From Macrocystis pyrifera (taxonomy: Eukaryota; Sar; Phaeophyceae; Laminariales; Laminariaceae): a stretch of DNA of 64,000 bases. The position numbers and the translations under genes were made by a program. The stretch spans positions 14,873,468 to 14,937,467 of the forward strand of contig JASSKH010000002.1 of assembly GCA_031763025.1 (NCBI GenBank), read 5' to 3'. Under the pieces are notes generated by a model. The model did not search any database. It saw only the letters and a program-made list of their open reading frames with translations, and was not told the origin of the DNA. This document shows, in pieces, positions 11,659 through 22,208 of this stretch (position 1 is the first letter of the stretch; every line of letters starts with the position of its first letter).

Positions 11659-12078
11659 CACTACATGCAGTAGTAGGAGTAGTAGTCGGTGACGTACAGC
11701 AGCAGCAGCAGCAGCAGCTGCAGCAGCACCTACCTAATAGTATCTGCTGCAAAGGCATGCAGCATCTGCGGCAGCAATTCTTCTCCGCCGGTAGCAGACA
11801 CATACATGGCCCGAGGGTCCGAGGCCACTCGGGGCAAGCTTGGCGAATTCAAAGCGTCCGGAGAGTTTTCGGCCAACAGAATGCAGCGGTCGAATCTCAT
11901 ATCACACAAATATGGCTCTAGTATAATATGCTATCCAAAAATGCATAACTTCGTCATTTTTATGCAAATTTGATTAGGATATTTGATTAGTCGTCGGTAA
12001 CGGGGGAATAAATAATCAAAAGTCGTAATATATTTTATTTTGCGCAGACACTCTATTCTTTCTTTTGCGCAGACACTC
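9829..12078. mobile_element. Tc1/mariner-like CAG-rich element, outer copy A (holds copy B)
   Basis: The outer termini are GAGTGTCTGCGCA and TGCGCAGACACTC, flanked by TA (9827-9828 and 12079-12080), as expected for Tc1/mariner-type insertion. After removing the inner copy the element is about 1.1 kb. The interior is dominated by CAG/CTG runs, with a GC-rich core of GCAGCGCTTGCTTG repeats. No transposase is seen, so it is a non-autonomous derivative. Confidence 0.78.
10949..12053. mobile_element. Tc1/mariner-like CAG-rich element, inner copy B
   Basis: A second copy of the same family, 1105 bp, with the same inverted termini and its own flanking TA pairs (10947-10948 and 12054-12055). It lies in a TA a few tens of bases inside the right end of copy A. 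The leftover tail of A at 12056-12078 aligns to the last bases of B. Internal sequence is highly similar to copy A and differs mainly in CAG-run length. Confidence 0.8.
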
Positions 12079-13012
12079 TAGTACTGCTGTAAGTAAGTAC
12101 ATTTGTACGAAGGCTGCTGTACGAATGAGCCGCAGTACGATCATCCATACGCACAAGGTGTGCCCTGCTGCTGCTGCTGGGCAGCAGGGTTGGTTGTGGT
12201 GCTGTAGGAAGCTGGAGGCAAGCACGCTCTGTGCACTGCTGTGGGTATTGTTCTCTAGGCGGTGGTCCGTGCTCCGTGCAACAACCCCAAAAAAATGTCG
12301 TATGGGATAATTTTTGTACGTCCATGCTGGGTACACACGGATAAAAAAAAATATGGCAGACGATGGAATGCGGACGACAGGCTCCGACAGAGACACAACC
12401 AACCACAGCAACACTGCGCATATGGTTGTGTCGAACACGCACGGCGTGTGGGCGGCAGCGTTGGAACGATGGGATCTGTGCATGTTGTCTGTTGTGTGTT
12501 GTGTACCTGGTATATGCCTGTGAGCTGTGTGCTCACAGCTCATGATGAGAGCCAGGGGGAGAAAAGAGAGAGCATGAATATGTACCGATACGTACGTACA
12601 AAATAAGGCCTCTTGACTGAAACCAGGGAAATCGTCTTATCCACTCCCGCCGGAAAAAAATATTTAAACGCCTGCCACGCGCTTCAGAGTGCACGGATCG
12701 CGCCGAGACCTAGACCAATGTGTCCAGCAGGGCTTCCCGTGTCCGTATACTTACTGTTTTGCCTAAAAGTGCTCGTGCGAAGAGAAAAGTTGGCAAAAGT
12801 ACGAAAATTTGACAAATATACGTATACATATACCAAATATATCATATCACCTTTTAGTCACATCGTGCTGAAAGCCCCTAGATATAGCGATGTAATACGA
12901 TATTATATATATCGCACGTTCCGGCGAAAAAAAAACATGACTAAGTACTATGGAAATATCATATCGTATAGGGGGTGTATATAGGGTAGCCCTATACTGA
13001 TACCAGGCTCTA

Positions 13013-13085
13013 GTTTCCTGCCCCATAATAGTAGACGGTTCTGATTTTTCGGCTTCAGAGATCGCTGAAAAAAAAACGAAACAAC
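13013..13085 (-). repeat. Palindrome left arm, block R, middle piece
   Basis: Continues block R after the hAT-like element and aligns to the reverse complement of about 19918-19987. It stops at the next insertion and resumes at 16180. Confidence 0.8.
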
Positions 13086-13278
13086 ATAGGGTTTCCCCGT
13101 ATTTTTTACAAAACGCCGTGAAAGAACGTCGCGGAGAACGTCGTCTCAGTTCATAAAATATCGTCGTGAAGTTCGCCGTGACGTTTGAAGGACAGTTTGG
13201 CGAGTAGTCTGCGAAAGTTATGGAGATCTCGCCGCTCGTGCCTTTTCGTGAACAACGAAGGCCCGCGCTTAAAATTGA

Positions 13279-13372
13279 ATATCAACTATTTAATCAGTCG
13301 AACTCACAGCTGACGTATTTTATAAATTTTGAAATACGTCAGCTGTGAGTTCGACTGATTAAATAGTTGATA
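13279..13372. repeat. Head-to-head pair of the GTCAGCTGTGAGTTC repeat
   Basis: An almost perfect inverted repeat with arms of about 40 bp around an A/T centre (ATAAAT). Each arm is the 3' portion of a dispersed repeat (here Z2) that recurs at 21430-21510, 25015-25080, 27110-27200, 48600-48690 and 51270-51325. The DNA could form a strong hairpin. Confidence 0.75.
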
Positions 13373-14521
13373 CTCAACTTTGCAAGCTGCGTAATACGCC
13401 TCGTCTATATTCCACTTTTACCTAATTTTACAATTATTGTGACAAAATTTATAAAATTGAACGCATGCTCCGCAAAAAAGTAAAATCCCACGCACGCACG
13501 TTACCATTCAAGATAGGGTACGTAATCGTCTCGCCAAACTGAGGATTCGAAGAGGAATCATTGTCCGGCATACTCTCTTGGCGGTGTCTTGGTTAGAGGC
13601 TGGATGTCGACGAGTAGTTTTGATTGTTGGAGGAGGTAATGTGTTGTATCGGGGAGTGGTGGTGCTGGTCGCCGATAAACTGTTGTCGAATTGCAGCAAA
13701 AGATTTTACAACCCAGGTTCTCTTTTTCCGTGGGACACTGATGACATGGAAACGGTAGTTATCCCCGCGGGTGTGTGAAGATAGAAGCTTTCGTTTAACA
13801 AAAGTGGTACGAGTCCTTACGGACGGCGGGCAGGTTGGGGTAAAATAGTAGTGCGTTGCGACCGTGCATGTCTGCGTGTAAATTCACATACGGCGGCCCC
13901 AAGTTCGTACAGCAGACGTTGTGCGCAAGGGAGGAGGGAGGTTCACACGTCTGTGAGAGTTTGTGGTCGTGAAATCCAATTTCCTACATTTATTTACAGT
14001 ATGCCGATTCGCGCATCCCTGATGCTCTCATCACCTGTAACTCATGAACCCGCATCTATCTCATGACACGGTTAACAGCTGCTAAACTGGCGCTACTGCC
14101 ATTGTACACCCCTTCCATTCGTGGGTCCAATCACGCGTGTGTTGTTTACTGGATGCCTGAAGGTCGTACAGCAGCAGTTGCCCCACACACGAGTACATAA
14201 AGCAAACAGCAGTACGTACTTCCTACCAGGTGTCATACCTCGTATCTGGTCATTACAGCAGTAGTATCTTCAAAAACGCAAAATCACGTAGGCAGCGATC
14301 TTCCGTGCATGTAGCTTCGTACATCATACGAACGCCATATGCTCCGAATGACCCGCTACATACAACCCCAAGCATAATATCCTGCTGCGGTACCGCCGCC
14401 TGCGTTATTCCCCCCCTGCTCATCCTCGTCCTTGTAATCTGCCTCCTCCACCCCGCTCGAACCTCCAACCACTGTGACAGCAGCAGCTCCCCCACCCCTC
14501 GTGCTCACAAATTACAACTAA

Positions 14522-15514
14522 GGGCCACTCCTAACGAACAAAAAAAATCACGATTCGTGAGATTTTTGTCGTGAATCGTGATTTTTTTGTCGTGAATCAC
14601 GACAAAAAAAATCACGATTCATGACGCCAATTTTTTTAGCTTTTCCCTAAAATAAACAAAATCACGATTCGTGACATTTGTCGTGTCTCAAAATACGCCT
14701 GATCAAGGCACTACGCAACCCACGTGCACCAACGGTATCCGATGGTCGCTGTAGGGGCATGGCAGACTCTGCTTCGTACGCCGCTTGTGGACAACGGGCG
14801 GCTACCCAAAGACACCGCTGGGCGCGGGCTAACGAGGAGGTTGTGGCCTCGAAATTTCCAGGAGGAGGAGCCACTGCTGGAAGACAAACGCGAAAATGAC
14901 CTGGGGATGTCACAGGCCAGGCCGGGCTGACGGCCTGCGAGATGGAATCTCGCGAAACGAGCTTGGCCGACGGCCGGTGAAGTTGGAATCTCGCAGGCTG
15001 GGTCAGGCTTCGGCCCGCAATTCGAATATGTCACGGGCTGGGCCAGGTGCGGACGGCCCAGCCCGGCCTGGCCGTGCCCCACTCTCGAGAGTTTGCTCCA
15101 CACCCCCAAAAAACGTTGGGTTTGAAATATCAGTGCGCGAAATGGTACTGGCCGAAATCAATTGGAAATCGAACCAGCTGTAAATATTATCGTCTCGTCG
15201 ACCCTGGTGGCATCCAGGGGAGTCTCTGGCCAGTAGTCAATCGCGAGGGAAATGATGGAAAACGCGCGCGGTTCACGCAGCTTGCAAAGTTGAGTATCGA
15301 CCGATCTGCCGATCGGTTGAACTCACAGCTGACGTGCTTTCTTAGTTTCTTATAAAAAAAAAATATCAGAACTTTAACTATTTGAAAATATCACGAAACG
15401 CGACGTTTTTCGGCTTTTTTCGTTAGAACTGAAATGTCACGGATCGTGATCTTTTGGCATGCCTAAAAATCACGAATCGTGATTTTTTTTTTTTCGGTTC
15501 GTTAGGAACGGCCC
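14522..15514. mobile_element. Harbinger-like MITE, copy 1
   Basis: Inverted ends GGGCCACTCCTAACGAAC and its imperfect reverse complement are flanked by TAA (14519-14521 and 15515-15517), the 3-bp TWA-type target of PIF/Harbinger elements. Just inside the ends are long A/T blocks with TCACGATTCGTGA palindromes. The centre (about 14700-15110) is unlike the ends: GC-rich, with GGCCGGGC and CGGCCCG motifs. No transposase is seen. It contains a short non-LTR-like insertion at 15134-15360. Confidence 0.78.
15134..15360 (+). mobile_element. 5'-truncated non-LTR-like copy (family Z)
   Basis: A 227-bp insert ending in an A-rich tail and flanked by the 9-bp duplication AAATATCAG (15125-15133 and 15361-15369). 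Harbinger-like copy 2 has the uninterrupted site near 24160. It matches the 3' half of the longer insert at 20963-21427, so the 3' end is shared and the 5' end varies, as in LINE or SINE copies made by target-primed reverse transcription. No coding is seen. Confidence 0.72.
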
Positions 15515-16179
15515 TAACTCCGGTGAGAGTCCCAGCGAGCCAATTTGAAAACTATCACTCAGACGCACAGAAGAGCTGTTGCTCCCGGTCGCCCTCATTG
15601 GCCCAGCGCCACCCCCCTCCACCCCCAGTCCGGCATGCTGCGGCTCTCCATACCCTTCGCGACGGCCTAGGCTCTGCGAGGTGCGAGTGCGAAGGGAATG
15701 TCTTGCGCTCGCTGTTAGTGTGGTTGCATGCCCCTTGCTGCGTGCACCCGAGGACAATGTCATGTTTCCGTCGACAAGAAACTCAACAGGCGATCAGCGC
15801 AGAGCTGTACATGGGTCGCACCCAAACAGAAAGCAGTATCTCCTGCGGTGCCGGCCGGCCCCACGTTGAAGCGGTATTGTCGTCGTGGTATACACTGCTG
15901 CTGTGGATTGCTTTCAGCGACCCAGATGAGGGATGCCAAGGTTAGGATATATATGGAGCAGGGGGGGATGGGCTGGGTGCGGTCTGTTCGCAGCTGTTCA
16001 TCCTCACGACGAAAAAAAACAGGCCGTAAAAGTACCTCTCGTGAGATTTTTTCGTCGTGGTAAAATTCCCAGATTTTCGTATTTTTGCGGATAATAAAGC
16101 GGCGTAACCTCGAGACGTCTTTTTTTTTTTTCCCAGACGACGATCTTCGCGACGTTTTTTTTTCACGGGGAAACCCTAT

Positions 16180-16440
16180 AAACGTCGCAAAAAAAAAATC
16201 CTGAAAGTCAACTAAAAGTTGGTCAATAGTATTGCGAGTGAGACAAGGCTGAGAACTGAAAACTCGGCATTGCCGTTTTCCTGCATCACTTGGCATTGAC
16301 CTGATCAGATCATCATGTTCGTACTATTTATAAGATCGAATGGCGTATTTATACTGCTAAAAAAAGTGATCACGAATTGGCACTGAGGTATATTTCCCTA
16401 TCCGGAGCATGGGTGCCGGCAGGCACCCATGCGAAGCTCT
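16180..16440 (-). repeat. Palindrome left arm, block R, apex-proximal piece
   Basis: Reverse complement of the start of the right arm (16464-16483 continuing at 18827). It carries two short nested palindromes, including ATGGGTGCCGGCAGGCACCCAT close to the apex. Confidence 0.85.
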
Positions 16441-16463
16441 TGTACGTATACGTATAAGATACG
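16441..16463. other. Apex spacer of the large palindrome
   Basis: A 23-bp spacer rich in TACGTATAC separates two exactly complementary arms: GCGAAGCTCT ends at 16440 and AGAGCTTCGC starts at 16464. Once the LTR element at 16484-18821 is set aside, the right arm continues GCCGGCACCCATGCTCC and mirrors the left arm. It marks the turning point of an inverted duplication of several kilobases. Confidence 0.82.
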
Positions 16464-16483
16464 AGAGCTTCGCATGGGTGCCT

Positions 16484-16700
16484 TATTCGTTGTGCCTCTT
16501 TAGCTTGACAGTTACGTGCCGGTTCGGGATATTGGCATATTGTGCATTATGGGATTCTTGACATCTGGGTGTTATGGGATGACCCACAATGTCACTTCTG
16601 CTGTCCCTACCACTGCTGGGAGATAATAATAAACGACCTGAATCATCAACTCATCGATTGTCTGGGTGTCTTGACTACCTGTGCTTGGGGCTGACGAACA
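16484..16700 (+). repeat. 5' LTR of W1
   Basis: 217 bp, from TATTCGTTGTGCC to GCTGACGAACA. It matches 18600-18821 and, in reverse complement, 44244-44475 and 46460-46673. Confidence 0.8.
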
Positions 16701-18599
16701 CTCTAGAGTCGTTGGTACCGACGCTGCCTCATCATGGGTGATGAACTTGATGATCTTAGAGCCGTAGTCTCGGAGCAGGGCCTTGCTCTCAGAGAGTAAG
16801 GCACAGCGGAAGTCCGGCAGGGAGCAGGGGCTACCTGCCGTAGATGCTGTGTCGCCATCGTTGGATCGCTTCGACGATGGCACGGTGGAGCCGGGAAAGC
16901 GAAGGGGAGATGTTTCCGGTGCAGGGCTGCGGGCCACTACAGCGACAGTCGCACCGCAAAGCTCTGCGAAAGGTGTGGTGGGAGAGGACACGAGAGCAGC
17001 AAGTGCGCATCGCCGGCGGACGTGGATGAATCGCCGGCGGCGGCCGTGTTTGCGATGGTGGGGGATCCCGGAGATGATGTGGAGACGACGGCGTTTTAGG
17101 GGCACAGCAGCTAAAAGCCCTACGGCGGACAACCGTAGGCACCTCCGCCGTGTGTTGCGAGCGGGGGACTTCAAGTCGTACGACATTTATTTGTTATACG
17201 CACTCCACTTCAGAGGTTGTGGAGGCAGCAGATATGGGGTTATCGCTCAGCGAGGGTACATGTCTGCATGCGAATTCCGCGAGAAGCCGCACCGCCGCCA
17301 GCCGTGTGCAACCCTACCGGGGGGTGTTAGGTGGGGCAAAGTCGCGCGGCATAATAGCTGCGTGCATTCTGCTGTTGTTAAAAAGCGGTGGCAGGAAACG
17401 GGCGTGGGGTAATCGTGGACTGTCTGCAGCAGTACCAAATAACGATGGGGTTTCGTCCGGGTGGCAACAAGCGAGCAGATCTGGGTGTTTCGTCAGCAGG
17501 AGCTTCATGCAAGGTCCGGCAACATCGCGGGGCGGAGGGGGTAGGTCTGGTCATCATGGTGTGATTTCGTAGGAATGAATGGTGAATTTAATTTTACGAT
17601 GGATACACCTGTCGATCGAAATTATTATTTTTTTGGTTGAGTGAGGTCCATATATTTGCGGCCAGGGTGGAGAAACCGTAGATAGTAGACGATGCATCAT
17701 CTGCGATTCTTCGTTCTGGGTGGTATACGTAGCCTTTTTCGCCTGGTAGCTTCGAAACGTATTTTCATGTTCAAATCAAACAGTCTTTGTAAATCCGAAA
17801 AACTTGTAGTGTTTTTCTGGTGTAGACAGGACCAGATGGGGCCTGGTAGAAATGAAATGCATAATCGTAGCGGTATGGAGAAATAAGGGTACGCTGATAC
17901 ACCAAAGGGAGGTGAGGTGTATTGCTGGTATTGGCGGTGGCTACTGATTATATTGAATTTTGCGGGTATCTTTTATTTTTGGCAGTAGACTACTGCCTGC
18001 AAAATAAAGGAGGGTGAGTATATTCATGGTTGATTGGTTGTTCTGCCAACAGTATCATTTTGCGAATACTTGTTCGCATCGGAGAAAAGTGGAACATATT
18101 TTCTGCGAATGATCGAATAGTTTTCGTAGCTGGGAGGGCTTAAGCTGTTCGTGTCGAAAGTAGTAGCGGCATTTTATTGTTTCTTTATTCGATTATTAGG
18201 AGCTACTGGGTAGCGACTATTATTTTTCGGGTAACTTTAGCGCCAGATAAATTCTAATTTTACAAGTGAAAAAGGACGTGTGCTATCTCGCATTACCGTT
18301 ACGATCTGAGAATTTATGACGGGAGTAGGGGGCAAAAGGAGACTTTTGTCCGGGGGAACGGGGTTCTCCGCGATCTCTGGCATTGTACTTTTCACCTTAG
18401 TTTTTATTATATTGGCGTGGATATATTGTAATATCGTCTACAATTGCAATATTTCTCTGTGGGGAGAGTGAGAGGTTTTTGCTCACAGGGGTGGGTTTCC
18501 TCGTTCTTTTCGATTTTTTTGCTTGTGGGTGTGGTTTAGGTCATGGAGTTGTGTGTTGTTGTCTTGGTCCGTAAATGTTACGTAAAGAGTCAGGGAGGG

Positions 18600-18821
18600 T
18601 GTTCGTTGTGCCTCTTTAGCTTGACAGTTACGTGCCGGTTCGGGATATTGGCTTATTGTGTCACATATATTGTGATTCTTGACATCTGGGTGTTATGGGA
18701 TGACGCACAATGTCACTTCTGCTGTCCCTACCACTGCTGGGAGATAATAATAAACGACCTGAATCATCAACTCATCGATTGTCTGGGTGTCTTGACTACC
18801 TGTGCTTGGGGCTGACGAACA
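18600..18821 (+). repeat. 3' LTR of W1
   Basis: 222 bp, from TGTTCGTTGTGCC to GCTGACGAACA. The start and end form a short inverted pair (TGTTCGT / ACGAACA). It is followed by the target duplication TGCCT. Confidence 0.8.
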
Positions 18822-18991
18822 TGCCTGCCGGCACCCATGCTCCGGATAGGGAAATATACCTCAGTGCCAATTCGTGATTATTTTTTTTAGCAATATAAAT
18901 ACGCCATTCGATCTTACAAATAGCACGAACATGATCAGGTCAATGCCAAGTGATGGAAGGAAAAAGGCAATGCCGAGTTTTCAGTTCTCAG

Positions 18992-19845
18992 GCCAGATCT
19001 TATGCAATTTTTTTTGAGGTGATTATATGGCTGTTTACGGAGGCTTCGGGGTATCTAGTCCCGTTTCTGATCAGATTTTATCAAAATCACGTCTTATGGG
19101 GCCTGTTTGGTGGAAAAAATGTTCCTCCGAGATTTTATCACTCATGAAATTCCAGGAAGTGATTTTTTTTGACAGCCTTTTCTGATCAACTCTGAAAGTG
19201 ATAAAATTTGCTTTTGCACAAGACCTCGGAGGCATTGTACAATTTTGTATAGGTTACAGACAGGGCTCATGATGGGTCACGACGCTACATGCTTGGTTAG
19301 TCTTGTACACAGCTGGGCTCCAGCACTTGTGCATCGGCCACTACGGAGAGAGAGGGAATCAATACCTTGGCCACCATCGCGTCCCTTGCTGCCGCCCAAC
19401 TGCAGCTGCTCTAGGCAAAACAACTTTGGATACGAATAGGACGAGACTACAGCAGTATCAAAACAATCTAACGTTCTTTTTTTCTGACTACGACGGCCGC
19501 AAGCAGCTCATGCTCCGCGAGAGCGAGAGCTCCTTGCTGGTCCAGCGACCCCTTACGCAGCTCCCCAGGAGGTTCCACGTTCCGTTCCTTCCTTGGAGGA
19601 GCTGGTGGTGAAGGTTGATCGCCCAACCCGGCGTGAACGACTCGTTCGTGTCGTGGTCCACGTACGTAGAGTTCAAGGAAACTTCAAGATCTCGGTTCTG
19701 TTCTTTTTTTTTTTCTCCCATGAAATAAAACCAAAAACACCATAAGACGGCACATGGCGCACCGATCTGGTGTGGCTTTTTGCCGCAGGAAAATCCGACT
19801 TCCTGCCTTTTTCAATCACTCAAAAAATATTGCATAAGATCTGGC
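18992..19845. mobile_element. 854-bp TIR element with GCCAGATCTTATGCAA ends
   Basis: 16-bp inverted termini with exact flanking CTCAG (18987-18991 and 19846-19850). The third copy keeps the empty site at about 23131-23146. Subterminal inverted similarity extends into a GTCTTATGGG-type motif on both sides. No transposase is seen. The 5-bp target duplication does not settle the superfamily. Confidence 0.78.
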
Positions 19846-20962
19846 CTCAGCTTTGTCTCACTCGCATTACTATTGACCAACTTTTACTTGACTTTCATGA
19901 TTTTTTTTTGCGACGTTGTTTCTTTTTTTTTTCAGCGATCTCTGAAGCCGAAAAATCAGAGCCGTCTACTATTATGGGGCAGGAAACCATCGATACTATT
20001 TATTGATCTTTGTCCTGGAGGGGGCAGAAGTCAGCTCAGATCTGAGAGGTTTATCACATTTCTCACAACTGAGATTACTTGCATTTTGTGGACCATAGTA
20101 CTGCTGCCCTTTATCTGCCCAGTTGCCAAGTAGTACCCCATACCCACGCCGAAGTATCATACGCACCTATCTACGGCGAGTTGTACCTACTGCCAACGGT
20201 GCTTGCGCAGGAGAGATGGCCTCTCCTTTTCACATGAAAGCGATAGCAGCAAGCAGTAGCAGCAGCAGCACAACAGCACCATTGCTGCTGTGTGCAGACG
20301 CAGCCGCAACACCAGCAGCAGCACTACCGAAGCAGCAGCAGCAGCAGCAGCAGCAGCAGACAACATGTCAGCTTGCAGCATCCGCCCAAATTAATGCGAG
20401 TACAGGACGCGTTACGCGTATTTTTACCAACCAGTGTAGGCGCATTATCTACACTGGTATGAAATACGTCATCATGACTACAGGCAGTAATCGCAGCATA
20501 TATTCCGAGATTCTGCGAGTAGGAGCAGTATCATACACCTGATACCTGATACTTGGTACCTGATATCGATCGGCAATACAGAACAACCTGACAACCGCAA
20601 AGTACACTGCGAGCATGGGCTGAATTATCAGTGTGAATCCCGAATTATTCAGGTCGGATACACGTGAAGCACACGCAGCACAATACCCCCAGCACCACAC
20701 AACCCCGATATACTGCGAGTACTCGCAGTGGAAGCAAACAGTCTCGAACCTTCGATTACCTCCAGTAGTAGTGCTCGCCGAAATAACTTGACGTGTTTTC
20801 ACCAGAAATTGGTAATGCGAACATCTTATCTTGCAGTAGTAGTGTACCGGTACCTGGTAACGAAGGATCGTATCTTAAAGCGGGACTGTATGAAATAAAC
20901 AGTATCTTAAATTTATTTATTAAGTAACAGTAGATACCCGGCAGCTGGATATGATTTTATAA

Positions 20963-21427
20963 GAAACTAAGAAAGCACGTCAGCTGTGAGTTCAACCGAT
21001 CGGCCGATCGGTCGATACTCAACTTTGCAAGCTGCGTGAACCGCGCGCGTTTTCCATTAGTTCCCTCGCGATTGACTACTGGCCAGAGACTCCCCTGGAT
21101 GCCACCAGGGTCGACGAGACGATATTACTTACAGCTGGTTCGATTTCCAATTGATTTCGGCCAGTACCATTTCGCGCACTGAAACAGCAGATCGACACGT
21201 GAGGGCCGGGGTACACAAGACAGTCGAAAGTTGGTTTACAGCAGTTCACACGTGACATACACACCAAGACACCGGAAATTTCTTAGTACTCCCTGTAAAT
21301 GTTGCAGCAGGTCTTGACGTACAAGTACGTGTTTTTGATGAATCTCACTATCGTACATGTTCTTGGCCTCTTCTGCTCTTGATATATGAAAAGCACAGCA
21401 AGCACACACCTGTAAAATAGCAGAAGG
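20963..21427 (-). mobile_element. Non-LTR-like element, family Z, longer copy
   Basis: A 465-bp insert flanked by the 11-bp duplication TGATTTTATAA (20952-20962 and 21428-21438). The third copy has the empty site near 25010-25020. On the minus strand it ends with GTTTCTTATAA and has no inverted ends, as for LINE- or SINE-type insertions. The copy at 15134-15360 shares its 3' half. A 63-residue frame at 21076-21267 matches nothing I recognise. Confidence 0.7.
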
Positions 21428-21868
21428 TGATTTTATAAATTTTGAAATACGTCAGCTGTGAGTTCGACTGATTAAATAGTTGATACTCAACTTTGCAAGC
21501 TGCGTAATTGAAAAAAGTGAAAACCGTCTGCTGTGAGTACGACCGATTAAGTGGTTGAAACTCAAGTTTGGAAGCTGCGTTATTGTGTGATACGTCAGAC
21601 ACGCTCATCGGGCGCGCTTGTTATGGATATTTGGTTTTGCGTTGTACATCTTCCAAGTAGAATACCTCTGAACTACTACTGCTGTACTGTTGCTGCCGTA
21701 GTAGTACTCGTATTTCAATGCGCCTCCAGAGATCAGACCTTGCAGCAGCAGTAGACAGTCCGGGCATGTACGACCACCTGTATGCTATCCTCCGATGTGA
21801 TTGGTCGGTTTTTCTTATCGACCACACGCGGTCGAATTCATACTCTCCACTCTCTAACAACCTCCATC

Positions 21869-22208
21869 CAGTAGTGGACAAACCTTGATAGTACAGTAGA
21901 TTTTCCTGGGGTAGCTAATTAGGCACTCTGATTGGCTAGGGGTATGTTTTACACGGCTTAATAAACTTTCGAGTCTATCCCTGCCACAGCATCCCGAGTC
22001 ATCCCGAGTCAAGCTAGAGTCTTCTCAAGCTAAGCATCCACGCCGGCCGAGGCAACCTAGAGTCTTAACAAGCACAGCATGCCAGCACTGACCACTGGCA
22101 TTAGGGTTCGGGTTCGGGTTAGGGTTATGGTTCGGGTCGGAGGGTCGGCTTCAGGCGTCCAGCACAAAACCCCCATAAAGATCCACTATCAAGGTCTGTC
22201 CACCCCTC
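21869..22208. mobile_element. 340-bp hAT-type MITE with telomere-like tract
   Basis: The ends CAGTAGTGGACAAACC and the reverse complement of a GTGGACAGACC variant form an inverted pair. The 8-bp duplication CCTCCATC lies at 21861-21868 and 22209-22216, and the empty site is in the third copy near 25433. The interior holds a GGGTTCGGGTTAGGGTT-type degenerate tract (22101-22138). Termini and target length fit hAT. Confidence 0.82.

Larger units (their letters stand above)
7233..13012. mobile_element. Large non-autonomous hAT-like DNA transposon
   Basis: The ends are inverted (TAGAGCCTGGT at the left, ACCAGGCTCTA at the right) and flanked by an exact 8-bp duplication GTTTCCTG (7225-7232 and 13013-13020). 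The TAGAG-type terminus and 8-bp target duplication are hAT hallmarks. An uninterrupted empty site lies in the right arm near 19980-19987 (reverse complement). Both subterminal regions share A/T-rich GATATATC motifs and a short ACATGACT motif next to a run of A and G. No transposase frame was found in its 5.8 kb, so it is probably non-autonomous. It carries the Tc1/mariner-like insertions at 9829-12078. Confidence 0.8.
13086..16179. mobile_element. 3.1-kb TIR element with ATAGGGTTTCCCCGT ends
   Basis: Perfect 15-bp inverted termini (ATAGGGTTTCCCCGT and its reverse complement) bound a block absent from the two other copies of R. Near 19905-19925 those copies read straight through. The target duplication is ambiguous: either AAC outside the termini or a TA inside them. 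The subterminal zones are rich in CGTCG and T-runs. No transposase was recognised. Nested inside are a head-to-head repeat (13279-13372) and a Harbinger-like MITE (14522-15514). The superfamily is not assigned. Confidence 0.7.
16484..18821 (+). mobile_element. Small gag-only LTR element W1 (TRIM/LARD-like)
   Basis: 2.3 kb, flanked by the 5-bp duplication TGCCT (16479-16483 and 18822-18826). The LTRs are at 16484-16700 and 18600-18821. A candidate primer-binding site (TGGTACCGACGC) follows the first LTR by about 12 bases, and a purine-rich GGGAGGGTG precedes the second. The only retroelement part seen is a gag-like stretch with a CCHC zinc-knuckle pattern (about 16736-17090). No protease, reverse transcriptase or integrase was seen. 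The LTRs have diverged visibly, mainly in one short block, so the copy is not fresh. It is broken and dependent on another element. Confidence 0.75.

Noticed and set aside
16831-17142. Arg/Pro-rich frames on the strand opposite to the W1 gag region
   Set aside because: They mirror the gag-like strand and appear in both W copies only because the nucleotides are similar.
22101-22138. True telomere or chromosome end
   Set aside because: The tract is short, degenerate and lies inside a MITE with intact ends and target duplication.
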